DNA from: Trifolium pratense
Lineage: Eukaryota > Streptophyta > Magnoliopsida > Fabales > Fabaceae
NCBI RefSeq assembly: GCF_020283565.1
Contig: NC_060059.1
Location: forward strand, 12,035,501-12,099,500
DNA length: 64,000 nucleotides
Direction: 5' to 3'
Numbering within the stretch: position 1 is the stretch's first letter; each line of letters starts with the position of its first letter. The position numbers were made by a program, and so were the translations under genes. Under the pieces are notes generated by a model that worked only from the letters and a program-made list of their open reading frames with translations, was not told where the DNA came from and searched no databases. This document shows, piece by piece, positions 34,062 to 45,134 of this stretch.

Positions 34062-37000
34062 TGCTTCTTCATGCAGGCAAATTCCTAATTTGTCCCTTAA
34101 AAATTCAAATTGATTAGCATCAAGCGCCTTTGTAAAAATGTCAGCTAGCTGTTCACTTGTACCAATGTGCTTGAGTTCCACACAATTTTCTTCAACAAGG
34201 TCTCTGATGAAATGATGCCTGATGTCTATGTGTTTGGTTCTTGAGTGTTGAACTGGATTCTTTGATATATTGATTGCACTCAAGTTGTCACAATATAATG
34301 TCATGACATCTTGGTCGACATTATATTCTTTCAGCATCTGTTTCATCCACATCAGCTGGGAACAACTGCTTCCTGCAGCTATGTATTCAGCCTCTGCAGT
34401 AGACAGAGACACACAATTCTGCTTCTTGCTGAACCATGAGATTAAATTATCACCCAAAAAGAAACATCCTCCTGAGGTACTCTTTCTATCATCGGCACTT
34501 CCAGCCCAATCTGCATCACAATACCCTATCAAAGTTGAATTCTTTGTCTGGGAGTACAGAATCCCATAATCACTGGTGCCCTTTATATACTTCAGAATCC
34601 TTTTGACTTGGACAAGATGGCTCATCTTTGGCTTGGCTTGATATCTTGCACATACACCCACAGCAAAGGTGATGTCTGGTCTACTAGCTGTAAGATACAA
34701 TAGACTGCCAATCATGCTCCTGTATAGGCTTTGATCAACATCAATGCCATTTTCATCTTTGGTTAGCTTTAGATGAGTAGCAGCTGGTGTTCTCTTGTGT
34801 GCTGCAGTGTCCATTCCAAACTTTTTGATCATGTTCTTCGCATACTTGCTTTGAGAGACAAATATGGTGTCTTCCATTTGTTTTACTTGCAGACCAAGGA
34901 AATATGTCAGCTCACCTACCAAACTCATTTCAAACTCTGATTGCATTTGTTGTACAAAATGTTGCACCATCTTTTCAGACATTCCACCAAATACTATGTC
35001 ATCAACATAAATCTGGGCAATCATCAGCTTCTCTTCTTGTTCTTTAACAAACAAGGTTTTGTCATGGCCTCCTTTTCTGTATCCTTGACTAACAAGAAAA
35101 TTTGTCAGCCTTTCATACCAAGCCCTTGGAGCCTGTTTCAGTCCATAAAGAGCTTTCTTTAACTTGTACACATGATCAGGATTGGTAGGATCTACAAAAC
35201 CTTTTGGCTGCTCCACATAGACTTCTTCATGTAAGTACCCATTTAGAAAGGCACTCTTGACATCCATTTGGTACAGCTTAAATTTGAAGATGCATGCTAT
35301 ACCAAGAAGTAGCCTAATAGATTCCAGTCTTGCAACTGGCGCAAATGTTTCATCAAAGTCAAGTCCTTCAACCTGAGTGTACCCTTGAGCCACTAACCTT
35401 GCCTTGTTTCTTGTTACAACACCATTTTCATCTGACTTGTTCTTGAACACCCATTTTGTGCCTATGACATTAACACCATTGGGTCTAGGAACAAGATCCC
35501 ACACATCACTTCTCCTAAACTGAGTTAATTCATCTTGCATGGCTTCTATCCAGAACTCATCAGTGAGAGCCTCTTTTACATTTTTAGGCTCAACCTTTGA
35601 GACAAAACATGAATTAGTAACCACTTCATTTGTTCTTCTTGTAGCAATTCCCTGGTTAGGATTTCCTATGATGAGATCCTTGGGATGGTTCTTCTGTATT
35701 CTTATTGAAGGAACTTTGCTCACAGGGCGAGGTGTAGGAATGGTTGATTCATCATCTGAATCTGATTCCTTTTCTGCTACAGCTTCTTCAGATGTTGGCA
35801 AAGTTGTTGCAACATCATCTTCAGTATCAGATGTTTTAGCAGATGTCAAATCATCTATCACAACATTGATAGATTCTACTATTACCTTAGTTCTCTGGTT
35901 GTAAACTCTGTAGGCCCTGCTGTTTGTTGAGTATCCAAGAAACAATCCTTCTTCACTTTTAGGATCCATTTTTCTTATGTGCTCTCTATCAGATAGGATA
36001 TAGCACTTACTTCCAAACACATGAAAGTGTTTGACAGTTGGTTTTCTGCCTTTCCACAGTTCATATAGTGTAGTAGAAGTTCCAGTTCTGAGTGTGACAC
36101 GATTGTGAATATAATACGCAGTATGCATAGCCTCAGCCCAGAATTGATATGGAAGATGTTTTGCATGCAACATCACTCTGGCTGACTCTTGTATTGTCCT
36201 GTTCTTCCTCTCAACAACACCATTTTGTTGAGGTGTGATTGGAGCTGAGAATTCATGCTTGATTCCTTCAGAGATGCAGAATTCAAGAAAGCTTGCATTC
36301 TCAAACTCTTTACCATGATCACTTCGTATCCTAACAATAGCAGAGTTCTTTTCTCTTTGGAGTTGAAGACAAAGTTCTTTGAATGCATCAAAACTTTCAG
36401 ATTTGTCTTTTAGAAATTCAATCCATGTGAACCTAGAAAAGTCATCTACCATGACAAACGCGTACCTTTTTCCTCCAAGGCTCTCCACTTGCATTGGCCC
36501 CATCAAGTCTATGTGCAGTAATTCTAGAACCCTTGTTGTGGTAAGATGTTGCAACTTTGGATGCGACATCTTTGTCTGCTTCCCTATTTGACATTCTCCA
36601 CATATACTTCCTTCCTCTATTTTGAGCTTTGGAAGTCCTCTGATAGCCTCTTTAGCTATTGCCTTCTTCATGCCTTTAAGGTGCAGATGGCCAAGTTTTT
36701 GGTGCCACAACTTTACCTCATCTTCTTTGCTAATAAGACATGTTGGTACATCTTCTTCTTTAGGGATCCAGAGATAGCAGTTGTCTCTTGACCTTACTCC
36801 TTTCATTAACAACTCTCCTTGCTCATTTGTAACTAGACATTCAGCTTTCGTGAAGTTAACTTTCATGCCTTGATCACAAAGTTGGCTTATGCTGATTAGA
36901 TTTGCTTTAAGCCCTTTTACAAGCAGCACATTATCTAGCTTTGGTAAGCCATGGTTTGCAAGTTTACCAACTCCCTTGATCTCTCCTTTGGCTCCATCTC

Positions 37001-37595
37001 CAAAGGTCACAAAGCTGGTAGCATATGACTTCAAGTCTTCAAGATAATGTTCAACACCTGTCATGTGTCTAGAACAGCCACTATCAAAGTACCAGGTTTC
37101 TCTTGAAGAAGCTCTCAAGGATGTATGAGCTATTAGACCTGTGATCTTCTTCTTTTCTCTCCATTCCTGTCTTGTTGTAACATTAGGAAAGACAGGAGTA
37201 TAGAATTCTTGATGAACTCTCCTTGGATATCCGTGCAGCCTATAGCAGAAAGGCCTAATGTGTCCTTTCCTGCCACAATGGTGACATGTCCAGTTATAGA
37301 GCCTGGGCATAGAATGTCCCATCAGATGTTGCGACAATCCTCCTGACACAAACGTGCTGCTGATTGGAGTATGTATAGTAGCATTGTTGAACTTCATCTG
37401 CTGATTTACTCTTTCATGTTCAAAACCAATGGGCTTAGGTTTCCCATAGTTTTGTCTCTGTAACATTTCCTCAAAGGCATCAGTACCTTTGGTCATCATT
37501 TTAGCCACTTTAGTGACTTGATCTAAATCAGCATTTAATTTGGTTACTTCTTCATTCTGTTCAGCAACTTTACACAGGAGGTTAGACTTCTCCAT
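34059..37595 (-). CDS. Pol polyprotein of the complete element (from first Met)
   Basis: 1178 codons from the first in-frame Met. Domains in order: zinc knuckle CX2CX4HX4C (residues 104-117), aspartic protease ([13 protein letters not shown], active DSG at 171-173), GAG-pre-integrase/HHCC zone ([10 protein letters not shown]...CGECQIGKQ), integrase core ([30 protein letters not shown] giving D, D, E), reverse transcriptase (TKWVFKNK...[11 protein letters not shown]...YVDDIVFGG) and RNase H ([26 protein letters not shown]). All motifs look intact. The frame remains open upstream of this Met to the TAA at 37803, so translation in the live ancestor probably continued from gag. Confidence 0.95.
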   Translation of the reverse strand: MEKSNLLCKVAEQNEEVTKLNADLDQVTKVAKMMTKGTDAFEEMLQRQNYGKPKPIGFEHERVNQQMKFNNATIHTPISSTFVSGGLSQHLMGHSMPRLYNWTCHHCGRKGHIRPFCYRLHGYPRRVHQEFYTPVFPNVTTRQEWREKKKITGLIAHTSLRASSRETWYFDSGCSRHMTGVEHYLEDLKSYATSFVTFGDGAKGEIKGVGKLANHGLPKLDNVLLVKGLKANLISISQLCDQGMKVNFTKAECLVTNEQGELLMKGVRSRDNCYLWIPKEEDVPTCLISKEDEVKLWHQKLGHLHLKGMKKAIAKEAIRGLPKLKIEEGSICGECQIGKQTKMSHPKLQHLTTTRVLELLHIDLMGPMQVESLGGKRYAFVMVDDFSRFTWIEFLKDKSESFDAFKELCLQLQREKNSAIVRIRSDHGKEFENASFLEFCISEGIKHEFSAPITPQQNGVVERKNRTIQESARVMLHAKHLPYQFWAEAMHTAYYIHNRVTLRTGTSTTLYELWKGRKPTVKHFHVFGSKCYILSDREHIRKMDPKSEEGLFLGYSTNSRAYRVYNQRTKVIVESINVVIDDLTSAKTSDTEDDVATTLPTSEEAVAEKESDSDDESTIPTPRPVSKVPSIRIQKNHPKDLIIGNPNQGIATRRTNEVVTNSCFVSKVEPKNVKEALTDEFWIEAMQDELTQFRRSDVWDLVPRPNGVNVIGTKWVFKNKSDENGVVTRNKARLVAQGYTQVEGLDFDETFAPVARLESIRLLLGIACIFKFKLYQMDVKSAFLNGYLHEEVYVEQPKGFVDPTNPDHVYKLKKALYGLKQAPRAWYERLTNFLVSQGYRKGGHDKTLFVKEQEEKLMIAQIYVDDIVFGGMSEKMVQHFVQQMQSEFEMSLVGELTYFLGLQVKQMEDTIFVSQSKYAKNMIKKFGMDTAAHKRTPAATHLKLTKDENGIDVDQSLYRSMIGSLLYLTASRPDITFAVGVCARYQAKPKMSHLVQVKRILKYIKGTSDYGILYSQTKNSTLIGYCDADWAGSADDRKSTSGGCFFLGDNLISWFSKKQNCVSLSTAEAEYIAAGSSCSQLMWMKQMLKEYNVDQDVMTLYCDNLSAINISKNPVQHSRTKHIDIRHHFIRDLVEENCVELKHIGTSEQLADIFTKALDANQFEFLRDKLGICLHEEA

Positions 37596-37802
37596 TTCCA
37601 GCTGTTGAATTTGACTACTCTGATCTTCAACCTTAGCATTGAGATTATCAATGTTTATGAGTAAGTCATTTTTCTCAGCTTGTAGTTTACCATTGATCTT
37701 CTTTTGTTTCTCTAATGCTTTGCAAACTTCTATACTTCTAGTATGAAGATCTTTATAAGTAGCAGCTAGTTCCTCATAAGTTACCTCCTCATCACATGAT
37801 TC
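37596..37802 (-). other. In-frame linker between gag stop and pol Met
   Basis: These 69 codons are open in the gag/pol frame and rich in Glu, Lys, Leu and Gln, with a heptad-like pattern suggesting a coiled coil. They belong to the polyprotein in an element without the TAA. There is no ATG in them. Confidence 0.8.
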
Positions 37803-38846
37803 TTAGTCAGATACACAAACTCCTGTTAAAGCATTAACAAATTTGGCAGATTCTTCCTCCTCTGAATCTGTATCAGACCATGAAACTACAAGACTTTTCT
37901 TTTGCCTTTTTAGAAAGGTTGGACATTCAGGTCTGATATGTCCAAAACCTTCACATTCATGGCATTTCACTCCTCTTTCATCTTCATTTGTCTTTTTCTG
38001 AAAGCTGGACTGTTTGTTGTTGTTGAGTCGACCATTTGGCTTGTGCCTTTGATCCACTTTCTTCATCAACTTGTTGAACTGTCTCCCAAGCATAGCCATA
38101 GATTCAGCTAAGCTTTCTTCACCTTCAGATTCAATTTGTAAATCATCAGCAGCACTTTTTGAAGCAAAGGCTAGATTCTTATCTTTCTTTTCATTTCTCC
38201 TGTTTAGGCCAATTTCATAGGTCTGAAGTGATCCTATGAGTTCATCTAAATTTAGACTTGAAAGATCATGAGCCTCCTCAATAGCTGTCACCTTCATATC
38301 AAATCTTTTAGGCAAAGATCTGAGTATTTTTCCAACTAGCTCCTCATCTGAGATAGGTTTTCCAAGTGCATCAAACGAATTTGCAAAATCAAGCACATTC
38401 ATCTGAAAGTCATGAATGGTTTCTTCCTCCTTCATTCTGAGATTCTCAAAATTGGTTTTGAGCATCTGAAGTTTAGATAGCTTAACTTTTGATGTTCCTT
38501 CATGAGCTTTTCTCAGAATTTCCCAGGCATGCTTAGCAGTAATACATCTCTTAACAAGCCTGAACATGTTTGCATCCACACCATTAAAAATAGCATACAA
38601 GGCTTTGGAGTTGCCAAGTGCCAGATCATCCTCATCTTTAGTCCATTCATCATTTGGCTTCTTGACATCAGTTTTATTGCCATCTTTGTCAAGAACCATT
38701 GGTGGTTCCCATCCACGTAACACAGCCTTCCATGTCCTGCTGTCAATTGATTTTATGAAAGCCTCCATTTTAGATTTCCAATAATCATAGTTCTCAGGAC
38801 CTGTCAGTAAGGGGGGTTTAGACACTGACCCTCCTTCTTTATCCAT
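37803..38846 (-). CDS. Gag of the complete element, ending at an in-frame TAA
   Basis: 347 codons from ATG at 38846, shortly after the primer-binding site. The N-terminus (PPLLTGPENYDYWKSKMEAF) is typical of copia Gag (DUF4219-like), followed by the UBN2/retrotran-gag region (about 80-215) and a zinc knuckle with C295, C298, H303 and C308. The acidic end (WSDTDSEEEES) runs into TAA at 37803-37805. The reading frame is the same as pol. Most plant copia elements make one polyprotein here, so the TAA is either inactivating or a second recoding site; its context (GAA TCA after it) does not match the leaky consensus. Confidence 0.92.
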   Translation of the reverse strand: MDKEGGSVSKPPLLTGPENYDYWKSKMEAFIKSIDSRTWKAVLRGWEPPMVLDKDGNKTDVKKPNDEWTKDEDDLALGNSKALYAIFNGVDANMFRLVKRCITAKHAWEILRKAHEGTSKVKLSKLQMLKTNFENLRMKEEETIHDFQMNVLDFANSFDALGKPISDEELVGKILRSLPKRFDMKVTAIEEAHDLSSLNLDELIGSLQTYEIGLNRRNEKKDKNLAFASKSAADDLQIESEGEESLAESMAMLGRQFNKLMKKVDQRHKPNGRLNNNKQSSFQKKTNEDERGVKCHECEGFGHIRPECPTFLKRQKKSLVVSWSDTDSEEEESAKFVNALTGVCVSD

Positions 38847-38901
38847 TGTACCAGAAAGTACTCTCCCTGGAGCTCACCCAAAATAACAGAACAGGGTGCC
38901 A

Positions 38902-38913
38902 GCTCTGATGCCA
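38902..38913 (-). promoter_or_regulatory. Primer-binding site, initiator-tRNA-Met type
   Basis: On the minus strand TGGCATCAGAGC starts two bases after the 5' LTR. The usual copia site is TGGTATCAGAGC; one base differs. Confidence 0.9.
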
Positions 38914-38915
38914 AT

Positions 38916-39915
38916 TGAAATTCTGGTATCACTAGAATGATGTTACCGAAGATGTCCCAACAACTACTTTATGATAAATGTTGTTTCTATTGTTGGCACA
39001 TCTTACATAACATATAAAATACTGATAGAAAATAAATAAAGTGCACAAGTAATTGTTAACCCAGTTCAGCCAACTGCCTACTCTGGGGGATACCAATCCA
39101 GGAAGGAAATCCACTAATAGCTCTAGTTACTAAGACCTCCAGCAAACCCTAGGATTTACGCCTTAAACTAAGACCTCCAGCAAACCCTTGGTTTACGCCT
39201 TATAACCTCGACACTACTCATGCAACTTCTGCCTAGGAACTCCTAGACATGAGATCCCATCTCACTTCCACTCACACAACACAACCTGTGTTGATTATAC
39301 AATGTTAGGAAAGATGTGGCGACAACTTGCCAAGACAACACTTCACTTTTGCTTAAAAGCTTCGAGTGAATCACACACGGTAAACTCCGTACTTCAAAGC
39401 TTAGGAGTCACCTTAAAATAATAAACTTACTTCTTAACTCGTGTTATAGAATCCACAAGCAAGAATTACAATAAAAGACTCAACAAAGACTCAATATGTG
39501 TAACTAATATTTTTCAATGAGATATCTATTCTTGAGCTTGGTCTTTGTATATATAATGATTAGGCACGCTCCTCTTTCTTCACAAATGCTCAGACGCTCC
39601 TTGAGAATCATAAAGGATGATCTGATACTTTTTCAATCTTCATTAAGGATATATCAAGACTTTCCAAAAGTGTTTAAAGGACTTTATATGACAGGATAAG
39701 TCATCCAGCTATTCCATTAAGTTTGTCTTATCCTTAAAGCTCCTGATCAGATCAAATCTCCATTGAGCGTGCTCTTTAAGTGGATTTCCATAAATAGCAG
39801 ATGCTCTCATAAATGCGCGAGATTTCCTTGAATAAATATGATGTTGTAACATGTTTTCCAACATCTTGTTAGTATATTTGTTTTAGCAAAATTAAGCCAA
39901 TTCAAATATCCAACA
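38916..39915 (-). repeat. 5' LTR of the complete element (1000 bp)
   Basis: Identical to the 3' LTR except at 39026 (T) and 39596 (G). It is followed by TCTTG at 39916-39920. Confidence 0.96.
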
Positions 39916-39920
39916 TCTTG
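39916..39920. repeat. Target site duplication TCTTG, right
   Basis: Matches 29976-29980. Unit 8 resumes with TTTTGGTTAG. Confidence 0.97.
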
Positions 39921-40237
39921 TTTTGGTTAGAAATCAATTGTCTTATTATTTTAGAATTATGAGTTGGCAATGTTTTGGCAAATGAAAAATGCTATCATCT
40001 GAATCAATAACAATTAGTGTGGATATTAAATTTTGATTGATTTCCACATAACACATTAACCTTACTTATCATTCGTTAATCATTACCTCCTTATTCTGTA
40101 CCAATTCAGGCCAGACTAGAGAGGAAAAAAAACTGAACTTCCTTTCATTTTCTCCATACACTCATCCTACATAGGAACCATTTTAAGAGATTATAGTAAA
40201 GCCTTTGTCACTTAAAACAAACCAAAGGAATTAACCT

Positions 40238-40296
40238 TATATATATATATATATATATAAAGAGAGAGAGAGAGAGAGGGAGAGAGAGAGAGAGAA
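40238..40296. repeat. Compound microsatellite, unit 8
   Basis: It has the same GGGA interruption of the GA run as unit 7, supporting close descent of units 7 and 8. Confidence 0.95.
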
Positions 40297-41175
40297 TAAA
40301 TACTAGTTGATGTAATTCGAAAAAGATAGAAAATGGGGTACGATATTGATAAATACTTGGTTCTGTTTATACATGATATATTTTACTATGCTTCAGTATG
40401 TTTACTTTTGTTCGAATAGTATATATTGTCATTAGTTGACACCTTATTTGTTTTGTGGAATAATCCATGGCTATTTTGAATTGTTTGGTGTACTGTGTGC
40501 TTGTTTTTAATTCTGCTATATTATATAAAAACATCCAACTATGGGTTGAGTGCTTCGTTTGGTTCTGTCACACTATAAGCTACACAAAATTTGACCATTT
40601 AATATATATAGACACATAAAAAAAGGGATAATGACATGCTTTTTTATTAATTAAATCATGGAAATTATAGAAAGAGTTTATGGAGGACTAGTTTCGTGGC
40701 AGGTCGTGGTGGTCTTTTAAGAAAATGAATTTTCCTCATATTGTTGAAACATGAATCATATATGATGTGTTTAGCAGAGTCTGTATAGGCTGCCTTTGTG
40801 GCCGGTTTTACTTTTGTCTTTGTAGTATGTGCCTTTGTAGCAGGTATCTCATTGGTATGAGATTTATCACATCCGGATCATTAGTTTTCATAATGATTGA
40901 ATCAATCAATCCCTTCAACCCATATTTATTCTCCTTATTGAATTTCTTTTACAAAAAAAAGTAACTCACTAAAGAAACATTCTATCTGAATAATTTGTAT
41001 TGTTCTGGACATAGAATTAAATTATGTGTTGTTGGTAGAAATGAATAAACTTGAAAGATTATTCATATTTACAATTTAACTATAATGGTTCACAAATTAT
41101 AATCAATAACTAATTACATAATTACAACAGCGAAGAACAAACAAATTTAAAATGGATAAACATAGAAGCTTTTTC

Positions 41176-41442
41176 CTACAGGTCAGGTTGAGCTTGGCAG
41201 TGAATTTCAGACTCAAAAATTTGTTTCTTGTATTAAGCAATGAAAGTTGTGGCTCTCATATCAATGACAGGATCAACTACACCCCAACTACCTCTATCTT
41301 CATCACTAGGCCACACTTTGTTCCGTTGCTTTGCGCCATCATCATAGTAATCATACCATCTTTGCTTGTTGCTTCTAGATTTGAATATGTTGAAAATAGA
41401 CCTGAATGAAGATTCATACTTTCTTTGATTGTTTCCTCCCAT
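41176..41442 (-). pseudogene. Small conserved plant protein, MGGNNQRK type (copy 8), premature stop
   Basis: Codon 70 is TAA (41233-41235) instead of CAA, leaving 69 residues and removing the FIAQY end and the C-terminal 19 residues. The rest of the frame is open. A56V is present. Unit 10 has the same change. It may be non-functional or a slightly shortened protein. Confidence 0.7.
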
Positions 41443-42958
41443 TTCAGTACTGAGTGGTGACTGATGAGTATTTGGCTGGTGAGAGTGAGAATATTAATTA
41501 GATTTAGTGACTAGAATGTAATTGAAGGAAGTGTGTTGTGTTATGCTATAATTTGGAAGCTAGGGGTCTCAATTTATATGGTACTAATTACTTCTAAACA
41601 CCCTTTTTGTTAAACTAAGAAAAATAATCTGATTTAAACCACTAGCATGAGTGAGTTCAATATTCATGATTTAAACAAGATCACATGGAACAGTAAATTT
41701 TGGTTAAACTCTTTTGACAAACAAAGGCACAATTTCTTTGGTCCAATCGTTTTTGTGATTTGTGTTGGTTGTGTTTCTTGTTCAATGATTCATGTTTGTT
41801 GATGTGCTACTCTTAATTATAAACTCATTTTAGGGTTTATATACAATATATGAGCAACTTGAGTTTTTATATACACACTTCTTCATCGCACTATTGGACT
41901 TTGTGTGTGAATATAAAAGGTGGTTAAGTGGTTGATCATGAATTTATAGACTCTTATACTATATTAGATTTCTATATTAGTCTAACTCGACTTATAAGGT
42001 GAGGGATGTAATTTTTTATAAATTCCAGACTTAATTTCTATTTCATGTGGAAATTGGGTTTTATTATGTTGAAATTATTAATAGTAATGTTTTGTTGATA
42101 GAGGTTATATGTTGCTATTTGACAAAACCAAGTTGTGATCTCTGGTTTGTATGTATTCCCTTGCTTTTAATTTTAAAACAATTTGGGTGGTTCATCTCTG
42201 TTTATTGTTTTGTGAGATACCACACACGTTCATTATTCATCAAGTTTTGCCTCGACCTGATATTTTTCGAAAGAGCAAGGTGCGTGATACGCCGTGTTAG
42301 CGGTACTGTCGTTCATCGCACTAAGGGGTTTTATGCTTATTTTGACGATTCTCGTGTCTGTGGTGCTCAATTCCATTGATTGACCATCCCTCGATCTGGC
42401 TTAAAAAAGCCTAGTAATAATTGGAATGGCTTGTTGTACCAAATGGAGTCGACCCATTAAACAACTCTACAAACCATAAATTCATAATTTTATAAAAATT
42501 AAAAATTATCGGGACCAAACCACAATTGATGAAAAATAAAAAATAACAAAATCTAACGATTGCAAGATCATGCTTATTGCTACTAAATCGTTTGAAAGGG
42601 AATGAAACGGTAAAGTCCACCAAGTTAAATTTTACTAGAGAGACGAAAGTAAATATTTAAAAATGAATCTTTTAGAAAAAATTGATATTATTTTAAGAAT
42701 CATTATTACAACATAAATGAACATTATATTTTTCTATGTATGAACTGGTAGTATAAAAAGAGATTACAATACATTCAATCATACATCATCAGATACATTT
42801 ATTTGATTTGCAAGTAAAATATCACAACATAAGATCTAATGAAATATGATTTGAACTGCCCGTAATAAAATTTTACACCGTTAGTACATGATTATAAAAT
42901 TTTAAATACTTCTCTATCCAACATTTTCTTGCTACATTGAAAGTCACATTTTAACAAA

Positions 42959-43402
42959 TTATTTGTCCTTGCAAGCTTCCATGCATGAATTCACAACAAC
43001 GTTAACATCACGAGCGTCTGTAAAATAGTCAATTATTGTATAAAATACTATTAACTAATGCAATTATATTTTATAACAATGTATAATTCAAGAGATTAAA
43101 TTCCAAGTGAAAATACCTTTATTGACGTTAACAGACTTGGACATGACGCAAGTAGTTGCACAACCATAAGCACTTTTTGACGAAACTTTATGACATATCA
43201 ATAATCCACATGTACTAACACAAGCAGCATATACTGGTGGAAATTGTATCACAGGAATACATTTCAAACCACACTGACCAACACAAATCAAATTACGTTT
43301 TACTGATGAGGTTGACGGAACCGGAGAACCATATGCTTGAGCAACAACTAAAATTATCATCAACAAAATTGAAACTATATTTTTAATTTCACACTTTGCC
43401 AT
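42959..43402 (-). CDS. Cysteine-rich secreted peptide, thionin/Ole e 6-like (copy 9)
   Basis: Exon 1 is 43402-43117 and exon 2 is 43017-42959. The protein is identical to copy 1. Confidence 0.8.
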
Positions 43403-43936
43403 ATCTTTTCTTTATATAAATATTTCTTTTCTTATTATCAAATTTGAATATACAATACAATTTGAATAAACTATGTAACAGCCTGATATTTTATAGTGAA
43501 CATTTTATATGTCATTCTTAGTAATTCCATTGACTTAATAAATATAATTAAATATAATCCTTATTTTATTTCTTGTTTAGGTTAATGATTTTATGATCTA
43601 TTTTAATTTTAATTTCTTGTTTTGGTTAGAAATCAATTGTCTTATTATTTTAGAATTATGAGTTGGCAATGTTTTGGCAAATGAAAAATGCTATCATCTG
43701 AATCAATAACAATTAGTGTGGATATTAAATTTTGATTGATTTCCACATAACACATTAACCTTACTTATCATTCGTTAATCATTACCTCCTTATTCTGTAC
43801 CAATTCAGGCCAGACTAGAGAGGAAAAAAAACTGAACTTCCTTTCATTTTCTCCATACACTCATCCTACATAGGAACCATTTTAAGAGATTATAGTAAAG
43901 CCTTTGTCACTTAAAACAAACCAAAGGAATCAACCT

Positions 43937-43947
43937 TATATATATAT

Positions 43948-43988
<41 letters not shown>
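43937..43988. repeat. Compound microsatellite, unit 9
   Basis: Short TA part, uninterrupted GA part of about 20 repeats. Confidence 0.95.
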
Positions 43989-43991
<3 letters not shown>

Positions 43992-44867
43992 AATACTAGT
44001 TGATGTAATTCGAAAAAGATAGAAAATGGGGTACGATATTGATAAATACTTGGTTCTGTTTATACATGATATATTTTACTATGCTTCAGTATGTTTACTT
44101 TTGTTCGAATAGTATATATTGTCATTAGTCGACACCTTATTTGTTTTGTGGAATAATCCATGGCTATTTTGAATTGTTTGGTGTACTGTGTGCTTGTTTT
44201 TAATTCTGCTATATTATATAAATCATCCAACTATGGGTTGAGTGCTTCGTTTGGTTCTGTCACACTATAAGCTACACAAAATTTGACCATTTAATATATA
44301 TAGACACATAAAAAAAGGGATAATGACATGCTTTTTTATTAATTAAATCATGGAAATTATAGAAAGAGTTTATGGAGGACTAGTTTCGTTGCAGGTCATG
44401 GTGGTCTTTTAAGAAAATGAATTTTCCTCATATTGTTGAAACATGAATCATATATGATGTGTTTAGCAGAGTCTGTATAGGCTGCCTTTGTGGCTGGTTT
44501 TACTTTTGTCTTTGTAGTATGTGCCTTTGTAGCAGGTATCTCATTGGTATGAGATTTATCACATCCGGATCATTAGTTTTCATAATGATTGAATCAATCA
44601 ATCCCTTCAACCCATATTTATTCTCCTTATTGAATTTCTTTTACAAAAAAAAGTAACTCACTAAAGAAACATTCTATCTGAATAATTTGTATTGTTCTCG
44701 ACATAGAATTAAATTATGTGTTGTTGGTAGAAATGAATAAACTTGAAAGATTATTCATATTTACAATTTAACTATAATGGTTCACAAATTATAATCAATA
44801 ACTAATTACATAATTACAACAGCGAAGAACAAACAAATTTAAAATGGATAAACATAGAAGCTTTTTC

Positions 44868-45134
44868 CTACAGGTCAGGTTGAGCTTGGCAGTGAATTTC
44901 AGACTCAAAAATTTGTTTCTTGTATTGAGCAATGAAAGTTGTGGCTCTCATATCAATGACAGGATCAGCTACACCCCAACTACCTCTATCTTCATCACCA
45001 GGCCACACTTTGTTCTGTTGCTTTGCGCCATCATCATAGTAATCATACCATCTTTGCTTGTTGCTTCTAGATTTGAATATGTTGAAAATAGACCTGAATG
45101 AAGATTCATACTTTCTTTGATTGTTTCCTCCCAT
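44868..45134 (-). CDS. Small conserved plant protein, MGGNNQRK type (copy 9)
   Basis: Intact 88 codons with R40Q, S46G (inside the conserved WPSDEDRG block) and S76F relative to copy 1. The change in the most conserved block makes this copy the likeliest intact one to be altered in function. Confidence 0.65.
   Translation of the reverse strand: MGGNNQRKYESSFRSIFNIFKSRSNKQRWYDYYDDGAKQQNKVWPGDEDRGSWGVADPVIDMRATTFIAQYKKQIFESEIHCQAQPDL

Larger units (their letters stand above)
29981..39915 (-). mobile_element. Complete Sirevirus-like Ty1/copia retrotransposon, 9,935 bp
   Basis: Order on the minus strand: 5' LTR (39915-38916), primer-binding site, gag (38846-37803), in-frame TAA, pol (to 34059), TAG, envelope-like ORF (to 31614), a purine-tract-rich segment, 3' LTR (30980-29981). 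Order INT-RT-RNase H places it in Ty1/copia. The third ORF, the leaky stop context and multiple polypurine tracts place it with Sireviruses such as SIRE1. LTRs are TG...CA with two differences in 1000 bp. It is structurally complete; autonomy depends on the TAA at 37803-37805. Confidence 0.95.
28182..41820. repeat. Array unit 8 (class C), split by a retrotransposon
   Basis: The unit occupies 28182-29980 and 39921-41820, with the element and one copy of the 5-bp target duplication between. Its net length is 3699 bp. The empty site is intact in the other eleven units (TTTCTTGTTTTGG). Confidence 0.96.
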
